Part shown: positions 1 through 8,343 of the stretch, in pieces
Position numbering within the stretch: the stretch's first letter is position 1
Layout of the letters: every line of letters begins with the position of its first letter
Assembly (NCBI GenBank): GCA_002431975.1
Contig: DJFA01000008.1
Location: forward strand, 7,137-20,777
Origin: Ruminococcus sp. UBA5884
GTDB lineage: Bacteria; Bacillota; Clostridia; Oscillospirales; Ruminococcaceae
Direction: 5' to 3'
DNA length: 13,641 nt
The notes under the pieces: generated by a model
Databases searched by the model: none
What the model saw: only the letters and a program-made list of their open reading frames with translations
What the model was told of the DNA's origin: nothing
Program-made: the position numbers and the translations under genes

Positions 1-64
1 TTTCAGGCGGGCGACCGATGGTCGCCCCTACATAAATAATTTATCGAATTTGCGTGGATTAAAT
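1..64. repeat. GGGCGACC palindromic repeat, variant copy at left edge
   Basis: The palindrome occupies 9-27 with 8-base arms GGGCGACC/GGTCGCCC around a central GAT. The other complete copies have ATT or AAT there, which gives 9-base arms. It is followed by CTACA, the same outer flank seen beside the copies at 8519 and 11259. The AT-rich tail (TTATCGAATT at 41-50, GGATTAAAT at 56-64) shares short words with the flanks of the other units. The left side is cut by the window edge, so a partner palindrome may lie outside. It sits downstream of the membrane-protein gene and beyond that gene's terminator. Confidence 0.8.
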
Positions 65-90
65 AATAACCATCGAATTTTCATTAAAAT

Positions 91-113
91 AAAAAGGGCG
101 GATAAGCCGCCCC
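91..113 (-). terminator. Intrinsic terminator of the membrane-protein gene
   Basis: Read on the minus strand, the stem GGGCGG/CCGCCC (plus-strand arms 96-101 and 107-112, 5-base loop) is followed directly by a run of five T (complement of 91-95). It begins about 17 bases after the TGA stop of the membrane-protein gene, the right place for a rho-independent terminator. Confidence 0.85.
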
Positions 114-129
114 TTTGTTATATTGTTAT

Positions 130-2469
130 TCAGTTCCAGAATTCAAATGTTTTTGCTAAAAGATAATAGATATCCTTATAGTTTTCACTTGTACCCTTTG
201 CAAGCATAAATGAATATACCTGTGCAAAATCAACCACAAAGCTGAAAAACATTGAAAATACAAATACTTTGCAGAGTATATCCTTTACTGCCTGATTTTT
301 GCATTTTATAATAAGCGTGAAAAGTATTGCATAAGCTCCGATAAGAACCTCCCATGAGAAGTCAGCTGTATATCTTACCGCATAGCCGCTTTCCCAGATT
401 GAGAAAAGTATGCAGAAAGGAGCTATAATACTGAATACGGATATTACAGCAGCAGCTTTTTTCTTGTTTTTACTGTCTGAAAGTCTGTATGCCTTTGCGG
501 CAAAAAGATATGAGAATACAGGCAATGCTCTGTAGATAAGCCCCATTGATACCGCATTTACCGTTGAAGCGTCCTTGTAATAGAATCCGTTTGTGCCAAG
601 AGTCTGGAAATCCGATGATACAAACGGGAATGACGGCACAAATGCAGGTGCATTGAAGATGAAATTAAAGACAGTAACTGCTACAAACTGAGTATGATAC
701 TGGGATTTTGTAAAATCATTTATTGTAAGTGAATACTGTATGCCGAAATCAAGCGGTGAACCGAATCTGACATAGTTATATATCACCTGAACGCTGCCTA
801 TAGCTATAAATGGTATAAATGCACTGCAAAGATATTTTAAATTTCTGCCGCCGAACTGTTCCTTAGACTTTTTAAATCCCATGATTATGAATATTACTGC
901 ACACATACAGTATACCGCCGTTGTAGGACGGCTGAGAACTCCGAGTGACAGCAGCACAGTTGACAATGCAAGTCTTTTAAGCGATATTTTTCCCTCGCTT
1001 AAAATATTTGAGGTTATAAGGAAATACATTCCCGAACATATACAGGCAAAACCTGCGGAAATTGCCGCCTCATAAAATTCAGGTCTTGCCACGCTGAACC
1101 ATATTCCGCATGAGGCAAGCATTATTATTATTCCGACAGCAGCCATTCCCTGAGGTATATCCTTAAACCATCTTTCAATAAATGCGATATATATCCTTGA
1201 AAGAAAGAATATTCCGACCATTGCAAAAAGATATACTGCTATTACTGTCGGGAAATAGTATCCTGTTATAAGATGATAAGGCATGAAAAGCAGAAGAACA
1301 GGTGCTATTCCGTAATATGAATAATATTTTCCGTTATAGAGAAGATGGTCCCATGCATAATCTATATTCATCTGGAGTCCGAGTTCTCCTCTTTTATTGC
1401 TGTCATACGGATTTTCCATTGAAAGAATGCGTTCGTCCGGTTCAAATGTCATATAGGTGTGACCGCTTTCAAAAGCATCAACTATATCCTGAGTGAGCTG
1501 GTCGCCGGATTCAAGCGTGAAAAGCTCTGAAAAACCTGATTCAACATAGCTGCTTGTAAGAAGCATGAATGTCATGGCACACATTGCAGTTATTACAGCT
1601 GCATTTACGAAATTCCTTAAAAATGACATATTTTCAGAAACAGGCTTAACAGCCTTTAAAGCGGCATATATAAACAAAAGGCTGCCCATGAGAACTATAA
1701 ATCTGAGTACTGAAAACTGAACGGAAATCGGTCTGTTTATGATTATTGAATTTACTGTTGCTGACTGTTCATCAGGAAGAAAAGTTTTGACAGTAAGTTT
1801 TGAAACATCTCCCGAAAGATTCATTGCAGCGATATAAGTCTGCTGATGACCCGGAACAGCCCATATTCTTCCTGCATCTTCACGGACAGGTTCACTTGTT
1901 TCATCAGATGCACCGATTTTAAACATAAAAAGTGAATTAGTTCCCTCAATATCGGCATCAACCATTACTGTACCGACCGGAACATCTATATTTTCAAATG
2001 TATAAGTTGTATCATTTGTACTTGTCTTTTCTCTTTTAACGGTGGCTTCATCGGCTGATATGACTTTCTGGGGATAATTTCCGAATATCATATGATATGA
2101 GCCGAAATTGAATACAAATATTTCAAGCAGCATTACAGCCGTAAAGGATTTCAGTATAAATGACATTATGCCTGCATTCTTTTTTCGTTTCCGGGCATTT
2201 TCCACTGATGAAACAAGAAAAAGACTTGCAGACATATATATTGCAAGAAGTATATAATAGCCTTTGAGTCCTAAAAATTCCGCACTTAAAACATCTATTA
2301 TTCCGAGTACGAAAATTATTACTGTTATTACAACAGCTGATTTGTCAAGCACATCATCATATTTATCAAGAAATGATGATTTTATGCCTATTACTTTTCT
2401 GAGGGAATTCAATGTAATGAAAATAGTCATTAAAATTGAAATGATAAAAACAATACTGTTTGCTGTCAT
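130..2469 (-). CDS. Polytopic membrane protein, GT-C glycosyltransferase-like
   Basis: A 779-residue integral membrane protein. Hydrophobic segments near residues 5-24, 46-66, 72-88, 106-125, 252-272, 287-306 and then some ten more from 385 to 752 predict roughly 16-18 helices. Two long hydrophilic stretches (about 126-250 and 307-384) are probably extracytoplasmic; the first looks beta-rich. The segments YNGKYYSYYGIAP (378-390), SRPTTAVY (513-520) and NYVRFGSPLDFGIQYS (565-580) resemble conserved stretches of large Firmicutes membrane proteins of GT-C fold, which transfer sugars from lipid-linked donors. That assignment is inference; I see no certain catalytic residue. The ATG at 2469 has an AGGAG at 2483-2487 with a long 13-base spacer. 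It is separated from dnaJ by a terminator, so it is its own transcription unit. A TATAAT lies at 2529-2534 (minus) but I find no good -35. Confidence 0.85.
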   Translation of the reverse strand: MTANSIVFIISILMTIFITLNSLRKVIGIKSSFLDKYDDVLDKSAVVITVIIFVLGIIDVLSAEFLGLKGYYILLAIYMSASLFLVSSVENARKRKKNAGIMSFILKSFTAVMLLEIFVFNFGSYHMIFGNYPQKVISADEATVKREKTSTNDTTYTFENIDVPVGTVMVDADIEGTNSLFMFKIGASDETSEPVREDAGRIWAVPGHQQTYIAAMNLSGDVSKLTVKTFLPDEQSATVNSIIINRPISVQFSVLRFIVLMGSLLFIYAALKAVKPVSENMSFLRNFVNAAVITAMCAMTFMLLTSSYVESGFSELFTLESGDQLTQDIVDAFESGHTYMTFEPDERILSMENPYDSNKRGELGLQMNIDYAWDHLLYNGKYYSYYGIAPVLLLFMPYHLITGYYFPTVIAVYLFAMVGIFFLSRIYIAFIERWFKDIPQGMAAVGIIIMLASCGIWFSVARPEFYEAAISAGFACICSGMYFLITSNILSEGKISLKRLALSTVLLSLGVLSRPTTAVYCMCAVIFIIMGFKKSKEQFGGRNLKYLCSAFIPFIAIGSVQVIYNYVRFGSPLDFGIQYSLTINDFTKSQYHTQFVAVTVFNFIFNAPAFVPSFPFVSSDFQTLGTNGFYYKDASTVNAVSMGLIYRALPVFSYLFAAKAYRLSDSKNKKKAAAVISVFSIIAPFCILFSIWESGYAVRYTADFSWEVLIGAYAILFTLIIKCKNQAVKDILCKVFVFSMFFSFVVDFAQVYSFMLAKGTSENYKDIYYLLAKTFEFWN

Positions 2470-2671
2470 ACTTTATTAAGCACTCCTGTTCTTTTATTTG
2501 CCTGTCTGTTTAGTCTGATAATGACCGTATTATATATATTTTTCAAGACCGCATATTCTTATTTTATAACAAACAGAATAAAATTTAAATAGTTAATTGT
2601 AATATTGCAGAATTTTCTATACATATTATAATTTTTTTTTTTTAATTTATAACATATACAACAAAAATCAC
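2470..2671. other. AT-rich leader of the membrane-protein gene
   Basis: A very AT-rich stretch of about 200 bases between the dnaJ terminator and the membrane-protein start, including a long T run around 2632-2643. I see no ORF, RNA gene or copy of the GGGCGACC repeat. A minus-strand TATAAT at 2529-2534 is a possible -10, but the hexamer 17 bases upstream (AATATG) is a poor -35, so I do not call a promoter. Confidence 0.5.
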
Positions 2672-2713
2672 AACAAAAATGCCGGTACAGAACATTCCAG
2701 TCCATACCGGCAT
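2672..2713 (-). terminator. Intrinsic terminator of the heat-shock operon (after dnaJ)
   Basis: Perfect 9-base arms ATGCCGGTA (2679-2687) and TACCGGCAT (2705-2713) with a 17-base loop. On the minus strand the stem is followed by TTTTGTTGTG and further T-rich sequence. It lies 11 bases beyond the dnaJ TAA and separates dnaJ from the membrane-protein gene. Confidence 0.85.
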
Positions 2714-2724
2714 ACCGATTTATT

Positions 2725-3918
2725 TTATATATCGAATTTTTTCTTGAAGAATCTGTCAGTAAATTCTCTCATTTTTTCAGTGAATGAACCACGTTTCTGA
2801 TAGTTCTTTTCATTAAGTGATTCATCAAATTTTTTAAGATGTTCCTTCTGTTCTTTTGTAAGACTCTTAGGAACTTCAACATTTACGGTAACATACTGGT
2901 CGCCACGGTCTGAGCGGTTAAGACGCTTTATGCCTTTTCCTCTGAGGCGGAATACAGTGCCTGTCTGAGTACCTTCGCCTATTGTATATTTTACGTTTCC
3001 GTCTATTGTCGGGACTACGATTTCATCGCCGAGAGCTGCCTGAGTGAATGTTATCGGGATATCGCAGTATACGTCATAGCCTTCACGTCTGAAAATAGCA
3101 TCGGGTTTTACAGTAACTGTAACATTGAGGTTGCCGTTAGGGCCGTTGTTTACACCTGCATTGCCTTCGCCGGAAACTCTGAGAGTCTGACCGTTGTCAA
3201 TACCGGCAGGTATATCGACCTTAATATGTTTGCTTACCTGAACTCTGCCCTGACCATTACATTTCGGGCATGGATTTTTAATAATTTTTCCTTTTCCGTT
3301 ACATCTTGTACATGTTTTTGCGGTGGAGACAGCACCGAAAGGAGTTCTCTGGGTAACCTTTACGCTGCCTGTGCCTCCGCATTCCGGACAGGTTTCAGGG
3401 GAACTTCCTGAAGCTGCACCCGTACCCGAACAGCCCGGGCATCTTTCAAGACGGTTTATGCGTATATCATGCTGTTTTTTACCGGTACAGGCTTCCATGA
3501 ATGAAATGGTTACATTGCTCATTATATCCTGACCTCTACGGGGAGCATTTGCGTTGGAGCGAGTACCTGAACTGCTGAATCCGCTTCCGAAAGCACCACC
3601 GAATATATTGTCAAATATATCTCCCATATCAGAGAAACCGCCGAATCCTCCGCTGAATCCGCCGTTAAAGCCGCCGCCGCCATAGTTAGGGTCAACGCCT
3701 GCGTGTCCGAACTGGTCGTAACGCTGTTTCTTTTCAGGGTCAGAAAGCACTTCATATGCTTCATTTACTTCTTTGAATTTCTCAGCACAGGTGGCATCAT
3801 CAGGGTGAAGGTCAGGGTGATACATACGAGCCATTTTTCTGTAAGCTTTTTTTATCTCCTCTTCGCTTGCCCCTTTGGATACACCGAGAACTTCATAATA
3901 ATCTCTTTTATCAGCCAT
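2725..3918 (-). CDS. dnaJ: Chaperone protein DnaJ (Hsp40)
   Basis: Cytoplasmic co-chaperone that delivers unfolded clients to DnaK and stimulates its ATPase. The 397-residue protein has the full class I layout. The J domain spans about 5-70 with the HPD motif at 34-36. A Gly/Phe-rich linker covers about 78-115. Four zinc-binding CxxCxGxG repeats lie at 160-167, 177-184, 203-210 and 217-224. The C-terminal client-binding domains run to about 350. I start at the ATG at 3918 ([10 protein letters not shown]), which has a GGAGG at 3926-3930 with a 7-base spacer and matches the family N-terminus. The frame is open to an ATG at 3966, but that would add 16 residues running through the ribosome binding site. 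It is the last gene of the operon, 91 bases after dnaK, with a strong hairpin in that gap and a terminator after its stop. Confidence 0.97.
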   Translation of the reverse strand: MADKRDYYEVLGVSKGASEEEIKKAYRKMARMYHPDLHPDDATCAEKFKEVNEAYEVLSDPEKKQRYDQFGHAGVDPNYGGGGFNGGFSGGFGGFSDMGDIFDNIFGGAFGSGFSSSGTRSNANAPRRGQDIMSNVTISFMEACTGKKQHDIRINRLERCPGCSGTGAASGSSPETCPECGGTGSVKVTQRTPFGAVSTAKTCTRCNGKGKIIKNPCPKCNGQGRVQVSKHIKVDIPAGIDNGQTLRVSGEGNAGVNNGPNGNLNVTVTVKPDAIFRREGYDVYCDIPITFTQAALGDEIVVPTIDGNVKYTIGEGTQTGTVFRLRGKGIKRLNRSDRGDQYVTVNVEVPKSLTKEQKEHLKKFDESLNEKNYQKRGSFTEKMREFTDRFFKKKFDI

Positions 3919-3968
3919 AAATAATCCTCCGTGTTGTTCAGAAATGAGTTTCTGTATATACGGCATTC

Positions 3969-3991
3969 GGGCGGATTTTTAAAATCCACCC
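3969..3991 (-). other. Intergenic hairpin between dnaK and dnaJ
   Basis: On the minus strand, GGGTGGATTT pairs with AAATCCGCCC (one G-U pair) around a 3-base loop, giving a 10-pair stem. No T run follows, so it is not a standard terminator. It lies between the dnaK stop and the dnaJ ribosome binding site. A role in transcript processing, dnaK mRNA 3'-end stability or setting the dnaK:dnaJ ratio is inference. Confidence 0.6.
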
Positions 3992-4009
3992 TCAACCGTG
4001 TTCTGTAAT

Positions 4010-5851
4010 TTATACTTCGGTGAAATTGGCATCAATAACATCGTCATCGCCGCCGTTATTATCTGATTTGGTTTCATTGAAGGAATCAGCCTGACCTTCT
4101 GCATTTGCAGCAGCACCAGCCTGCTGATAAACCTTTGTGGCAAGTTCCTGGAATGCTTTTTCAAGTTCATCCTTCTTTGAAGAAATATCACTGTAATTGT
4201 CAGTCTTGAGAGCTTCTTTAAGAGCATCAATCTTTGACTGAACAGATGATTTGTCATCAGCAGAAACCTTGTCGCCGAAATCTGTCATAGCCTTTTCGCA
4301 CTGGAATACAAGGCTTTCAGCATTATTCTTTGCTTCAACCTGTTCACGGCGTTTTTTATCTTCTTCAGCGAACTGTTCAGCATTCTTTACAGCCTTTTCG
4401 ATATCTTCCTTAGACATATTTGTTGAAGAAGTGATAGTAATGTTCTGTTCCTTGCCTGTACCGAGGTCTTTTGCAGAAACGTTTACGATACCGTTTGCAT
4501 CGATATTGAATGTAACTTCAATCTGAGGGATACCTCTCGGAGCAGGAGCAATTCCGTCAAGACGGAAAGTACCGAGCTGTTTGTTATCCTTTGCAAATTC
4601 ACGTTCACCCTGAAGAACATTGATGTCAACAGCCGGCTGATTGTCGGCAGCAGTTGAGAATATCTGAGATTTCTTTGTCGGGATAGTAGTATTTCTTTCG
4701 ATAATCTTTGTGCATACGCCGCCCATTGTTTCAAGACCGAGTGAAAGCGGAGTAACATCGAGGAGGAGCAGACCGTCCTTTACGTCCTGATTGATAACGC
4801 CGCCCTGATATGCAGCACCGAGTGCAACGCATTCATCAGGATTTATACCCTTGAAAGGTTCTTTGCCGATTGCATTCTTTACAGCTTCCTGAACAGCCGG
4901 TATTCTTGAAGAACCGCCGACCATAAGGACTTTGTTGAGGTCTGAAGCAGAAAGTCCGCTGTCGCTGAGAGCCTGTTTTACAGGACCCATTGTTGAATCA
5001 ACGAGGTCTGAAGTAAGTTCATTGAACTTAGCCTGTGTAAGAGTGAGGTCAAGATGTTTAGGGCCTGTTGCATCAGCTGTGATGAACGGGAGGTTGATAT
5101 TTGAAGTAGGAGTTGATGAAAGCTCAATTTTAGCTTTTTCAGCAGCTTCTTTAAGACGCTGCATAGCCATTCTGTCGTTGCTGAGGTCAATTCCTTCAGC
5201 TTTTTTGAATTCTGAGATAAGCCAGTCAATAATTCTCTGGTCGAAGTCGTCACCGCCGAGGTGGTTGTTTCCGGCTGTAGCAAGAACTTCTGTTACGCCG
5301 TCACCCATTTCAATGATTGAAACATCGAATGTACCGCCGCCGAGGTCATAAACCATGATTTTCTGGTCTTCTTCCTTGTCAATGCCGTATGAAAGAGCCG
5401 CAGCAGTAGGTTCATTGATAATTCTTCTTACATTAAGACCTGCAATCTGACCGGCATCTTTTGTAGCCTGACGCTGAGCATCTGTGAAGTATGCAGGAAC
5501 TGTGATAACGGCTTCTGTAACAGGTTCACCGAGGTAAGCCTCTGCATCTGATTTAAGCTTCTGGAGAATCATAGCTGAGATTTCCTGAGGAGTATATTTT
5601 TTATCATCAATGGTAACCTTATAGTCAGAACCCATATGACGTTTTATAGATGAGATAGTTCTTTCAGGGTTTGTTATAGCCTGATTCTTTGCAACCTTAC
5701 CTATAAGTCTTTCGCCTGTCTTTGAGAAAGCAACTACTGAAGGTGTAGTTCTTGAACCTTCTGAGTTTGCGATAACAACAGGTTTTCCGCCTTCCATAAC
5801 TGCTACGCAAGAGTTAGTAGTACCGAGGTCAATACCTATAATTTTTCCCAT
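4010..5851 (-). CDS. dnaK: Chaperone protein DnaK (Hsp70)
   Basis: ATP-dependent Hsp70 chaperone of the cytoplasm, working with DnaJ and GrpE. At 613 residues it is of normal length for a Gram-positive DnaK. It opens with the phosphate-binding motif [17 protein letters not shown] (6-22). It carries NEPTAAAL at 146-153 and [13 protein letters not shown] at 167-179 in the nucleotide-binding domain, then the linker [12 protein letters not shown], the beta-sandwich substrate domain, a helical lid, and an acidic tail ending [13 protein letters not shown] start at the ATG at 5851 ([10 protein letters not shown]), 9 bases after AGGA. The in-frame ATG at 5869 would add MKGRFI and overlaps that ribosome binding site. 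It is preceded by an orphan ORF and probably also by its own promoter (5894-5922). The perfect CIRCE is far upstream, before hrcA. Confidence 0.98.
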   Translation of the reverse strand: MGKIIGIDLGTTNSCVAVMEGGKPVVIANSEGSRTTPSVVAFSKTGERLIGKVAKNQAITNPERTISSIKRHMGSDYKVTIDDKKYTPQEISAMILQKLKSDAEAYLGEPVTEAVITVPAYFTDAQRQATKDAGQIAGLNVRRIINEPTAAALSYGIDKEEDQKIMVYDLGGGTFDVSIIEMGDGVTEVLATAGNNHLGGDDFDQRIIDWLISEFKKAEGIDLSNDRMAMQRLKEAAEKAKIELSSTPTSNINLPFITADATGPKHLDLTLTQAKFNELTSDLVDSTMGPVKQALSDSGLSASDLNKVLMVGGSSRIPAVQEAVKNAIGKEPFKGINPDECVALGAAYQGGVINQDVKDGLLLLDVTPLSLGLETMGGVCTKIIERNTTIPTKKSQIFSTAADNQPAVDINVLQGEREFAKDNKQLGTFRLDGIAPAPRGIPQIEVTFNIDANGIVNVSAKDLGTGKEQNITITSSTNMSKEDIEKAVKNAEQFAEEDKKRREQVEAKNNAESLVFQCEKAMTDFGDKVSADDKSSVQSKIDALKEALKTDNYSDISSKKDELEKAFQELATKVYQQAGAAANAEGQADSFNETKSDNNGGDDDVIDANFTEV

Positions 5852-5893
5852 AATAAATCTTCCTTTCATTAAATAAACGTTTTATTAACAGTT

Positions 5894-5922
5894 TATATAT
5901 ATATAATTTTTTTATATATCAA
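5894..5922 (-). promoter_or_regulatory. Candidate sigma-A promoter for dnaK-dnaJ
   Basis: Minus-strand TTGATA (plus 5917-5922), a 17-base spacer and TATATA (plus 5894-5899), about 42 bases upstream of the dnaK ATG. The stretch is extremely AT-rich, so -10-like hexamers occur easily. No CIRCE half-sites are present, so transcription from here would not be controlled by HrcA at this point. Confidence 0.45.
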
Positions 5923-5950
5923 CCTTTGAGAAAGTTCACTTCCTCTATTT

Positions 5951-6445
5951 TTAAATATTGCCGTTATATTTTTTAGCTTTTTTAAGCTTTCTTAATTTAC
6001 GGCATATATGTTTAAATTGTTGGTTAGTGTTTGTATAATCTTTTTGACTTTTTTCAACAGTAATTACTGTCGATGCGAGAAAATCGCATAAATCACAGTC
6101 ATTAATCTGCCGTTTCCAATGAAGAAGTAGTATATCATGATACATGGATACAAAATTAAGAACAATCTTTACATTTTTATTATATTTTTCAGGAACTGTT
6201 GCGAATGTGCAGGCATTTTTTGAAATAGATGCATAATAAATATAATCATCAATTTCAATACATACACTTGGCACATCAGTATAAAGTTCTTTTTCACCAT
6301 AATTAAAGCAAGTTCCGTTCATACAATATTCTGTATAATGTTTGCGTGACTTGCCATATGAATCAAGATAAACATTGAATGGCAATTGAAACTCATGAAT
6401 CATATTATTAAGACAGCAAAAGCCGGAATGTTCATCTTTTTTCAA
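5951..6445 (-). CDS. Orphan hypothetical protein inserted between grpE and dnaK
   Basis: I do not recognise this 164-residue protein. It has many Cys, Tyr and His residues (for example FCCLNN near 9-14 and NDCDLCDFL near 115-123) and a strongly basic C-terminus (KHICRKLRKLKKAKK). No signal peptide or membrane segment is apparent. The frame opens only at a TTG (6445), preceded by AGGA with a 5-6 base spacer; the codon before it is a TGA. By hand count of sample 60-base lines it is about 23-30% GC, against about 42-48% in grpE and dnaK, which suggests acquisition. Its gap to grpE (6446-6537) looks like shifted coding sequence, so the ORF may be the remnant of a longer broken gene. Co-transcription with the heat-shock genes is implied by position; a link to chaperone function is not shown. 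Confidence 0.55.
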   Translation of the reverse strand: MKKDEHSGFCCLNNMIHEFQLPFNVYLDSYGKSRKHYTEYCMNGTCFNYGEKELYTDVPSVCIEIDDYIYYASISKNACTFATVPEKYNKNVKIVLNFVSMYHDILLLHWKRQINDCDLCDFLASTVITVEKSQKDYTNTNQQFKHICRKLRKLKKAKKYNGNI

Positions 6446-6537
6446 TCATTTCCTGAAAATTTCTTGGCTTTGTAATATCAATCATTTTTTTACCATGCTT
6501 TCAACATCTTCAAAAGAAATCTGATGATTCCAAAATA
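6446..6537 (-). pseudogene. Possible frame-broken 5' part of the orphan ORF
   Basis: Read on the minus strand after the grpE stop, one frame gives IFWNHQISFEDVESMVKK and stops at TGA just after a run of seven A. The neighbouring frame then gives MIDITKPRNFQEMIEKR and stops after a run of six A. The 164-residue ORF follows in the first frame again. A one-base loss in the first run and a one-base gain in the second would join all three pieces into one protein. This is suggestive only; a short real spacer plus chance open frames is the alternative. Confidence 0.35.
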
Positions 6538-7104
6538 TCAGCAGTTGGCAACAGCGACCATTGAATGTCTTATAATTCTGTCACCGAGTCTGTAACCCTT
6601 CTGGAAAACCTGACAAACGGTATTTTCGCCGAAGTTTTCGTCATCAATCTGTTTGATAGCGGAATGTATTTTCGGGTCAAACGGCTGATTGAGGGCTTCT
6701 ATTTCAGTAACGCCTATTTTTTTAAGGATATCCTGAAGCTGATTGAAAATCATTCTGATACCGTTTTTATAGGATTCATCATCAGTGTCAGCATCAAGAG
6801 CTCTTTCAAAGTTATCTATAGCCGGAAGTATTTCGGCAATAGTCTTTGCAGCAGCATCTCCATAGGCTTCAATTTTTTCTTTTGATGTGCGTTTGCGGTA
6901 ATTGTCATATTCCGCATAAAGTCTTAAATACTTATCCTTTTCATCAGCGAGCAAAGCCTCATAATCCTTTGCATCAGGATTTTCAGCGGTCTTTGCATCA
7001 GAATTTTCAGCAGTTTCTGTTTCAGCCTTTGTTTCTGTTTCAGCATCTGCTTCATCAGTCTGCTGCTGAGTATTTTCATCGAGCATATCTTTATTATCAC
7101 TCAT
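6538..7104 (-). CDS. grpE: Nucleotide exchange factor GrpE
   Basis: Releases ADP from DnaK so that it can rebind ATP and drop its client; acts as a dimer in the cytoplasm. The 188-residue protein has an acidic low-complexity N-terminus (about 1-48, with A/E/T/D repeats), a coiled-coil region (about 50-100, including YLRLYAEYDNYRKRT) and the beta domain ending in the family signature GYRLGDRIIRHSMVAVANC. The ATG at 7104 overlaps the hrcA TGA by four bases (ATGA), with AGGAAAGG upstream inside hrcA, so translational coupling to hrcA is likely. The acidic part contains a two-copy 24-base tandem repeat. About 90 bases downstream lies an unexpected orphan ORF before dnaK. Confidence 0.97.
   Translation of the reverse strand: MSDNKDMLDENTQQQTDEADAETETKAETETAENSDAKTAENPDAKDYEALLADEKDKYLRLYAEYDNYRKRTSKEKIEAYGDAAAKTIAEILPAIDNFERALDADTDDESYKNGIRMIFNQLQDILKKIGVTEIEALNQPFDPKIHSAIKQIDDENFGENTVCQVFQKGYRLGDRIIRHSMVAVANC
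6968..7015. repeat. 24-base tandem repeat inside grpE (two copies)
   Basis: 6968-6991 and 6992-7015 are imperfect direct copies encoding the repeated peptides AENSDAKT and AENPDAKD in the acidic N-terminal tail of GrpE. The reading frame is kept, and the region is outside the folded domains. Confidence 0.75.
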
Positions 7105-8147
7105 TGGTTGTCAATCCTTTCCTGTTCGGCATCTGCCTCATCATTTTCTGAAATAAGGTCTGTAATTCTCTGGGTAAAGTATTCTATATAAGGAATAATC
7201 TTAGCATAATTAAGACGCATAGGGCCGATTATTCCAAGAGAACCTGCATTTTTATTGCCTTTATGGTACTGAGAAACTATCATGCTTGAGTTTCCGACAA
7301 CGAAATTATTCTGTTCTTTTCCGAACATTATATGGACTCCGTTGAAGCTGTCGTTTAAAAGTTCAGCGAAATCATTTTTGCGTTCGATAAAGTTTATGAG
7401 TTCCATTTTATCGATATCATCGCAGCCAAGCAGATTTTTTTCGCCGCTGATATGGAGGTCATTGGCTTTCAAATCCTCTGAAATTTCGCATATACTCTGG
7501 ATAAGCGGTGAAAGCGTCATAGTATAAGCACCCATAGCGGTAATAAGCTGATTAAGAGTTTCATCTGAAAGTTCCTCAACAGAAATCCCCTCAAGATTTT
7601 CCTCTATATATTTATTGAAAAATTCGAGCTGTTCATGGTCAAGGTCAAATTCCAGACGGCAGACTTTATTTTTTATAGTACCGTTTGAAGTTATCAGCAG
7701 TATGACATACAGACGTTTGCCGGTCGGTATAACATCGACCTTGGAAATAACTGAAAATTTAGGAGCTGTATTTGTAACTACTGCGGCACACTGAGTAAGT
7801 TCAGCGAGAGCCTCGGCAGCATTCTGGATAATTGAATCCTCCGTAATATTTTCATTTGAATCAATCATGGCATCGAGTCTGGATTTTTCCTCATCAGAGA
7901 GTTCTTCAGCGGTCATCAGCTTGTCGATATAGAGCCTGTAACCGGAAAATGTAGGAATTCTTCCTGCTGAAGTATGCGGCTGTTCGAGGTAACCGAGCTG
8001 TTCAAGCACAGCCATATCGTTACGGATAGTAGCTGATGAAACATTGATTTCGGGACGTTTTGAAATAGCCTTTGAGCCGACAGGTTCACCTGTTATGATA
8101 TACTCATCGACAACGGCAGCTAAAATTTTAAGTTTTCTCTCGTCCAT
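7101..8147 (-). CDS. hrcA: Heat-inducible transcription repressor HrcA
   Basis: Represses heat-shock operons by binding the CIRCE inverted repeat; known family members depend on GroEL for activity, so repression is lifted when chaperones are titrated. The 348-residue protein opens with MDERKLKILAAVVDEYI and a winged helix-turn-helix (about 1-75) with the conserved SSATIRNDMA (37-46) and HTSAGRIPT (58-66). A GAF-like central domain follows, and IGPMRLNYAKIIPYIEYFTQ lies near the C-terminus. I start at the ATG at 8147, with a GGAGG at 8158-8162 and a 10-base spacer. The frame also extends to a TTG at 8177, which would add ten residues untypical of the family. It is the first gene of the operon, 42 bases after a perfect CIRCE, so it represses itself along with grpE, dnaK and dnaJ. 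Confidence 0.97.
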   Translation of the reverse strand: MDERKLKILAAVVDEYIITGEPVGSKAISKRPEINVSSATIRNDMAVLEQLGYLEQPHTSAGRIPTFSGYRLYIDKLMTAEELSDEEKSRLDAMIDSNENITEDSIIQNAAEALAELTQCAAVVTNTAPKFSVISKVDVIPTGKRLYVILLITSNGTIKNKVCRLEFDLDHEQLEFFNKYIEENLEGISVEELSDETLNQLITAMGAYTMTLSPLIQSICEISEDLKANDLHISGEKNLLGCDDIDKMELINFIERKNDFAELLNDSFNGVHIMFGKEQNNFVVGNSSMIVSQYHKGNKNAGSLGIIGPMRLNYAKIIPYIEYFTQRITDLISENDEADAEQERIDNQ

Positions 8148-8189
8148 CAGAAGCTCACCTCCGTTACTGGCAGTCAACCTTTCTGCCTG

Positions 8190-8216
8190 TTAGCACTCAC
8201 TCTCCCTGAGTGCTAA
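8190..8216. promoter_or_regulatory. CIRCE operator (HrcA binding site)
   Basis: TTAGCACTC (8190-8198), nine bases, GAGTGCTAA (8208-8216): a perfect match to the CIRCE consensus. It lies between the hrcA promoter and the hrcA start codon, as expected for autorepression of the hrcA-grpE-dnaK-dnaJ operon. It is the only CIRCE I found in the window. Confidence 0.98.
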
Positions 8217-8220
8217 TTAT

Positions 8221-8249
8221 AATTTAACACTATTATTTGCAAATGTCAA
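8221..8249 (-). promoter_or_regulatory. Sigma-A-type promoter of the heat-shock operon
   Basis: A consensus -35 TTGACA (plus 8244-8249) is followed after 17 bases by TAAATT (plus 8221-8226), a 4/6 match to the -10. A perfect TATAAT also lies at 8216-8221, but 22 bases from that -35. Either way, initiation would fall inside or next to CIRCE, consistent with repression by HrcA. Confidence 0.7.
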
Positions 8250-8343
8250 GTGTTTTATTCAAATTTGTTAGAAATGTTATTTCAAAGGATAAAATTATTA
8301 AAAATATATTTATTATGCACAAATAATAAACATTAAATTTATT

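Noticed and set aside
4932..5351. Plus-strand open frame of 139 codons opposite dnaK
   Set aside because: It is antisense to a highly conserved gene, has no ribosome binding site I can support, and its translation looks like a codon-bias shadow. The same applies to the other plus-strand frames.
5922..5947. A minus-strand GTG mini-ORF (VNFLKG) with a GAGG-like site between the orphan ORF and dnaK
   Set aside because: Only six codons, poor spacing, and overlapped by the candidate promoter; chance is the simplest explanation.
8145..8177. hrcA start at the TTG at 8177
   Set aside because: The ATG at 8147 has GGAGG at a workable distance and gives the normal family N-terminus (MDERKLKIL).
8216..8221. 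TATAAT touching CIRCE as the -10 of the hrcA promoter with the TTGACA at 8244-8249
   Set aside because: The spacer would be 22 bases, too long for a standard sigma-A promoter; kept only as an alternative in the promoter entry.
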